Both the position numbers and the translations under genes were made by a program. The notes under the pieces are model-generated. The model was not told the origin of the DNA, searched no databases, and was given only the letters and a program-made list of their open reading frames with translations. A DNA stretch of 64,000 nucleotides, from positions 19,333,714 through 19,397,713 of the forward strand of contig NC_135777.1 of the NCBI RefSeq assembly GCF_028453695.1, given 5' to 3'. The stretch comes from Augochlora pura (lineage: Eukaryota > Arthropoda > Insecta > Hymenoptera > Halictidae). Every line of letters starts with the position of its first letter. Within the stretch, counting starts at the first letter, position 1. Shown piece by piece: positions 58,621 to 64,000 of this stretch.

Positions 58621-61600
58621 GGAAAAAGGCGAACCGGAGAGCGGAGGCGTCGCGACGGACGTCCTCCCCTTCCCCCCCCCCCTCTCTCCCGTCCGCTGTA
58701 AACGGTGGTTCCGGGCGCTTTTCACGGGCGGCCCCCGTTCGCGCGGCGACGCACGAAAGTATCGACTAACTTCCCGCTTCCAGTCAATTTCGTACGTGAT
58801 GCGTGAAAGAGACTCCGAGGCACGAACTTCCAGCCCGAGTTTCCCTCCCGCGCGGTTCGACGGCGGGGGGGAGGGGGACGGGAAGGGGGATCCGGCGGCG
58901 CTCCGCGTCTCTCCGCCTCTCTCATTCAGAAAGTGTACGAGACTGGAAAATTTCTTATAGTCACGCTCGGCGACGTTCGCCTAACGTCTCTCGAGCACAC
59001 ACCGGCCCCGTCTTCGAAATTTTGCAAAATTGCGCGCGGGCGCCGCCGACCCGAGAAGTCCCGTGAAATCCCCCCTCCACGCCGCCGCCGCCGCCGCCGT
59101 TGCCGCGCGGATCCGCTCCGTGGATCCGCCTCGCAGCCGCGCCGTTAGATTATCAAACGGAATATTATCTGCTCTCCCTTCTCTCTCTTTTCTTTTTTCG
59201 TCCCCCGGCCCGAAAGGGAATCCGTTCCCCTTTGATGTGTCCTCCCTTTGTGCGAGTGGTTCCTACCGAAAATTGCATCGGGACCCAAGGCCTCCGCGTA
59301 ATTCGGATATTATGCGCCAGACTGTTTTTAGGCGGCGCGCCGTGGGAAACGCGAACCTCCGGCCGCGAGCGGCGTGTTACGCGATTCGAACGGTTTCGTT
59401 TCGTTAAGTCGTAATGGAAGAAAAATAACGGCGGTGCTTTCTGTGCGCTTTCTCTCTTTCGGTCCGCTCTCCTAGCTCTCTTCGACGTGGTTCAGTCGGC
59501 TAGATAGCCCTTTTGTTTCTCCTCGGACGAGCCGGCAGAAAGCTCGCTGACCGATCCGAGCGGTGAAACGAGGACCACCGACACGTCTTAACCTTCCGTA
59601 AACCAGGTGGCGGAGAAACGACGTCCTCGAGCGGAGTGGGGAAAAATTTATTCGATCGACGAATAGCGAATGAGAACGCGATTCTTATGGTTCTAGAGAT
59701 AGAAGCGTCCACCGGTACGAATAGATGCGAAAGTAAAGAATTTTGAATGAGAAATAGAGTCAGAATTTGCGGGAGAAGAGGGAAGCGTTTTTCCTAAAGG
59801 GAGAGAATTTTCTCCGCGCCCTGTGGCAGAGTATAAGGGCGAAAACCTTCTTTGGCGTCGCGCGCTCGTAACTCGCCCTGTGCTCGAAGAAGAGGTGAGC
59901 GAAGAAGGTGGTGTGCGTACGTGTGTACGGGAGCGAGTGTGTGTGCCCGGCGACGGGCGCGCGGGCACACGATTGGTGGGACAGGATGAGACACGACCAT
60001 AAAACCTTATCAACGTTCATCATCGCCGGTTCAACGGTTTGAACCGCTCGTCACCCAGCGCTCGTTAAACGCCGTACGAGTCTCGCGACGGTACACCCCG
60101 TGGCCCCGTGGTCACGTCGAGACGCTAACAGCGACGCCGACGAGAAAAAAAGAAGCAAGCAGGAAAGGGCGAAAAGAGGTCCCTGACCCCCGGGTCTGAA
60201 ACTTCTGCGAAACGGTCGCGCACCGGCCGAACCCGACGTGGACAAAGGACTTTGTCCCAGACGCTGGAAATTCGGTGGAACCGCGCCGCTCCGGATCGTT
60301 GGCCGTCGACTAAGTTGCAGGTGAAACGCGCCGCTTCCCGGAATTTATCGCTGTCTCTCGGTTAGGTAGCCGGCGATCAACGACAGCGAGTTATTAACAG
60401 AGCGATCGCAACGATTTAACGAACAATAAAAGAGAAACTCGAGGCGAATGTGTGTAGCCGAGGAAGATACCCTCGGATACGTCCAAGCTTTTTCGGTGGT
60501 TCTTCTTCGCTCACGCAACTTTGTTTTCAAGGTTGCATGCGAACACGATCGCCCGGCGCTATCATGCGCACGGTAGGCTCCGATCATTATCGGAATCACG
60601 CGATCGATGATCGGACTTAGATGAACCCCGACGCTCGATCCTCTTCTGCAGCGGACGTTGCTTTTCGCGTTCGCTTCACGGATCTCAAAGTTTATTTGTC
60701 CTTTTTCATGAAGTCTCGCGTTGCTAAGTCTTTGACGGGCGACACGATAGACTCCTGATGCATAATAAAATTGATATATAATAAATTACGAAATATAATG
60801 AGCAATTAAAATAATAGACGGGAACGAAGACGCCAGACCGTAAATTTCGCCAACACTAACTAGTTATACTTATATAAAAAATTTGTTAAATTATTTCTTT
60901 CGTTGAATTTATACCGAACATAATACTTTGTTAATACAAGATATATCGTCTTATCGGAGACTGGATTCTAGTTAACCATGAAAATTCGATACCACTGACA
61001 CGAGCCGCCATTTTAAACAAACTAAAGCAATTCCGGATAAACATCGAAGCCATTAAACACCGCGCGATAAAAAATAATATCAATCACGCGACTTCCTTTT
61101 TTCGTGAATTTTCGTAAAAATTTCGCCTTGATATGTTCCACGGTCCGAGGTCCAGGTGTCACACGAAACCCGACGGGGCGACCACGGGGCGACGCGACGC
61201 GTCGAAAGTCCGCACACGGCCATTTATTCGGGCATCGGCTTTCGAGAGTAATCCATAAATCGTGGCCGTGGAAGAGGATCACCGTTGTGATCGGTTCTGT
61301 CGCCATGTCAGAGGGCCTGGACAGCGGACAGGAGGAGAGGCTGGGAGCCGGGGCTGAAGTCCCTCGGCCGCAGCCGCAGTCCCGGCTACCTGACGCTCGG
61401 TGTGTTTCGCGTCGGGCGCTAGAAGGAGAAGCAAAAAGAGGAGGAGGGAAAAGAGGGACGCCGCCTCGGGGATCAGGATAATATGCCGTGATCCTGCTAT
61501 ATACAGCGCGGTGTGCCGGACCTTCTCCGCTCTTGCGGGTCCCGGCCGAGTCCGTGGCCGGCATATACGATCCGGCGAGCCGCCGACAGTTGGCTCGCGC

Positions 61601-61768
61601 TGAGTCTTGAAGGCCGTCCCTCGGAAACCTCTTCAGGGAAATCTCGCCGCCAGGAAAAAACCGTGCTCGCCTTTGATCGCGTGGTCGACCGGAATGCCAA
61701 GCGTTCCTCCTTGAGAGACGGAAGTGAACGACCCTCGCGAATCGCCGCCACTATCTCCCCCCGCCCTC
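58621..61768. other. GC-rich DNA, no supported gene
   Basis: Many overlapping frames of 70-180 codons on both strands, including 61022-61564 on minus, without splice pairing. A (CCG)n run is at about 59081-59099. AT-rich DNA interrupts at 60.75-61.0 kb. Confidence 0.35.
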
Positions 61769-61812
61769 CTCTCTCTCTCTCTCTCCCTCTCTCTCTCTCA
61801 CTCTCTCACTCT
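61769..61812. repeat. (CT)n microsatellite
   Basis: CT run with CCC and CA interruptions. Confidence 0.93.
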
Positions 61813-64000
61813 TCCCTTCCTTTTCTCTCTTTCTCTCTACATCGCCGGCTGACCGAAGCTCCTCTTGATAATCGTCCTGCGCGATCGCGCTCTCCACGTG
61901 TGTCCAAAAGCACAGACAGACTGTTCTCGACCCCCCAGCCGACGGTCCGACTGCTGAATGTCGAGGGTGAGCCACCTGGCTGGATAATCTGGCTGCTCTC
62001 CGAATACTTGTTCCACCTAGTCTAGTTCTGCTCCACTCGTCGCTTTTGTTGAGGTCCGATAAGATTATTATCGATCGTTCCAGAGATGATCGACTGGCGT
62101 GGTCGGTCATGCCGTTCGCAATCACGCAATCGTGAAATGCGAACATCACGGTGGAAATAAACGGAGACCCTTCGCGAAATAAATGACGACATTGGCGATA
62201 CGAGGCGGCGAGACAGTTTTCCGTTCCTTGGAGGAAGAGGATTTCAGACGCGAAGTGTCAACGGATGTTGGACTAGCAGACTCGAGAGAATAGGATGAAT
62301 AGCGAGAAGAATTCATTTGTTAAATTTCTTGCGATCGTGTGAAGTCTGATGTGCGAGTTTTTTGTATTCGAGGAAGCATTGACTAATGTTTGAGGGTGTT
62401 TATGGAGAGAATTTGAGAGAATTTTCTGCTTTTCGAAAGATGTCAGAAATGATAGGTGATAATTTCAGGCTTTTTTATTTACCTTTCGTGATACTCCACC
62501 CTATGAGTTTTTCAAAACCAGACTTTAATCACATTCGCTACAAGACAATTCTTGAATAACTATGACTCAGTTTGAGTTACAGTGACTAGCTTTACGCGAC
62601 CATAATTTCGAATAATTCAAACTCCAAGAAACGATGCGTTCAACGCAGAAACGCGCACTCGTCCAAATCGGTCCCTTTCACCTTTTTTTCGACGAGTTCG
62701 CAGATTCATGCTCGGTTCGGTGGCACCGGAAGATCAAGCTCGTGGAAACGAGTCGCGGACAAAGCGACGTTCGCGGAAGGTGCAAGGACCTCCGACCTTT
62801 CGGGCATCTTCGCCCCGTGTCCAGACGCCCAGACATCCTAAACGCTCCGTCAAATATTGACACGCGAAATGTTTGGAGACCTGCACGCCGGGGTTCGCCC
62901 ACTTGGACGACCGCTCCCTCCTCGAGCACGGAGGAGCCTGAACTTGCCAGGACGACCTCGCCTTCCTCCCTTCGGTGCCTCGCCGAAGAAAGCCCGCCGC
63001 GGACTTTGCCGCGCTTCCTCGACGCTCAAACACCCGGCCGGGCCAGGCCGCGCCCCGGCTAATAACGCTAATGCTGTGTGAACCCTGGCAAAGAATATCG
63101 CAGACCGAATAAATTGCCAGCTGGACTGGAAGTTTTGGCAGTAAGCTGAAATCCCTGAAGATCCCTGGAACCCTGCGTCGGCGGCGATCTCTCGCGCGGA
63201 AACTCGTAGACGCTTCTACTTACGATTTTGACTGACAGACTTTGACCCTTTAGAAGTTGCTCTACTATGTAGTGCAAAATGTTTCCGATTTGGATTCTGT
63301 AGACGGATGTGATTTATTAACTAGTATAAATGTTGACAAATGGATTAGGTCATTATTCAATACTGCTTCAACCGCTACTTTAAACAGTAAAGTGTACCAA
63401 AAAATCATAAAATTCTATAATCAGTGTAGTGTATATTAAAAATTTCGAGAATCGAGAAAGATTCCAAAATGCACATTTTCATAGATTATTTCACAAGTAC
63501 CAAATTAAATCTAATAAAAAAGATACAAATACCACTAATTGTTACTGAACAATTACAATTTTCTACAAATCATAAACACATAAAAATCTACGCTATACTC
63601 TTCAAAATCTTCAGTAATAGCATCAATCCATACTCCAATCGAATAATTCCCTACAAAGCATAAATAAAAATCCGCGATCCGGTAATTGCCATTATCGATT
63701 CTCGTAATTGCTTAAAAACCGCAACAGTCCGTTCCAAAAACGAATGTATCCGCCGATCAAAATCGGCGTCGGAAAACCGTGGCGGTGTGAAAAAAAAAAA
63801 AAGGAAAAAACGATTGTCAAGCCTTGGCGGTCCACTTGAAATATTTAGAACGTCGCCGTGTCGGTGACCATTTTCGAAACGGCGTCCGCCCCTCCCCCGC
63901 CCCGCCCCCTCCACCCTGCCCCAGCCGGGGTTAACAACGTAAATCCAGTCGTGCGTCCTTAACGCGCCGATTCATTCGGCCGATCGGCGGAGCCTGCGGT
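61813..64000. other. No supported gene
   Basis: A 142-codon plus frame at 62634-63062 is open in GC-rich DNA without clear splice sites. AT-rich DNA follows to 63.7 kb, then a poly-A run at about 63787-63801 and C-rich DNA near 63.89-63.92 kb. Confidence 0.4.

Noticed and set aside
58199..58960. 253-codon plus-strand frame rich in Phe, Ser and Arg
   Set aside because: It follows from the pyrimidine-rich degenerate repeat and continues into GC-rich DNA with no start context or splice sites.
61022..61564. 180-codon minus frame
   Set aside because: No splice signals, no domain, overlapping plus frame of 125 codons in the same GC-rich DNA.
1..64000. CRISPR arrays, bacterial operons, riboswitches
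   Set aside because: The tandem repeats lack regularly spaced unique spacers, and nothing in the sequence suggests a prokaryotic origin.

Overview
The window looks like nuclear DNA of an animal, most likely an insect and plausibly a bee, ant or other hymenopteran. The reasons are the lack of any dense gene order, abrupt alternation of GC-rich and AT-rich stretches, many (GA/CT)n microsatellites, GT-AG style exon candidates, and numerous short TTAA-flanked elements. The order-level assignment is an inference; no gene here could be placed in a known family. There is no rRNA, tRNA, CRISPR array, bacterial-style operon or virus-like gene that I can support. Most of the window is probably intronic or intergenic.

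Coding content is sparse. Three exon candidates have an open frame with believable splice sites on both sides: 18719-19201 (+, glutamine/proline/serine-rich), 22185-22316 (+, strong acceptor and a GTAAGT donor) and 56866-57110 (-, a membrane segment followed by a histidine-rich tail, GTGAGT donor). The two plus-strand exons are both compatible with phase 0 and could belong to one gene. Weaker candidates are at 35659-35899 (+) and 36106-36223 (-). I could not name any of these genes. The remaining long open frames are mostly products of GC-rich or simple-sequence DNA.

The dominant structure is a set of short non-autonomous DNA transposons of about 200-300 bp, from 6.6 to 53 kb. Almost all sit in TTAA and end in CCCTTTGC-type inverted repeats, which is the signature of piggyBac-like miniature elements (MITEs). 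I sort them into families A to K by internal sequence. Several are nested: B in A (10.4-10.8 kb), C in D (17.25-17.74 kb), C in F (26.4-26.8 kb) and G in D (47.5-48.0 kb). The two interrupted D copies carry different elements at the same internal TTAA, and the intact D copy at 37.0 kb shows that TTAA unoccupied.

Other repeats: a 31-bp minisatellite (4.1-4.5 kb), a tandem duplication of about 210 bp (28.0-28.4 kb), 25- to 28-bp tandem repeats (33.9-35.0 kb), a purine-rich array (43.5-43.9 kb), a long G tract (46.46-46.53 kb) and a pyrimidine-rich degenerate repeat (58.1-58.6 kb). From 53 to 64 kb I see no TTAA element ends; that part is GC-rich with microsatellites and holds the membrane-segment exon.
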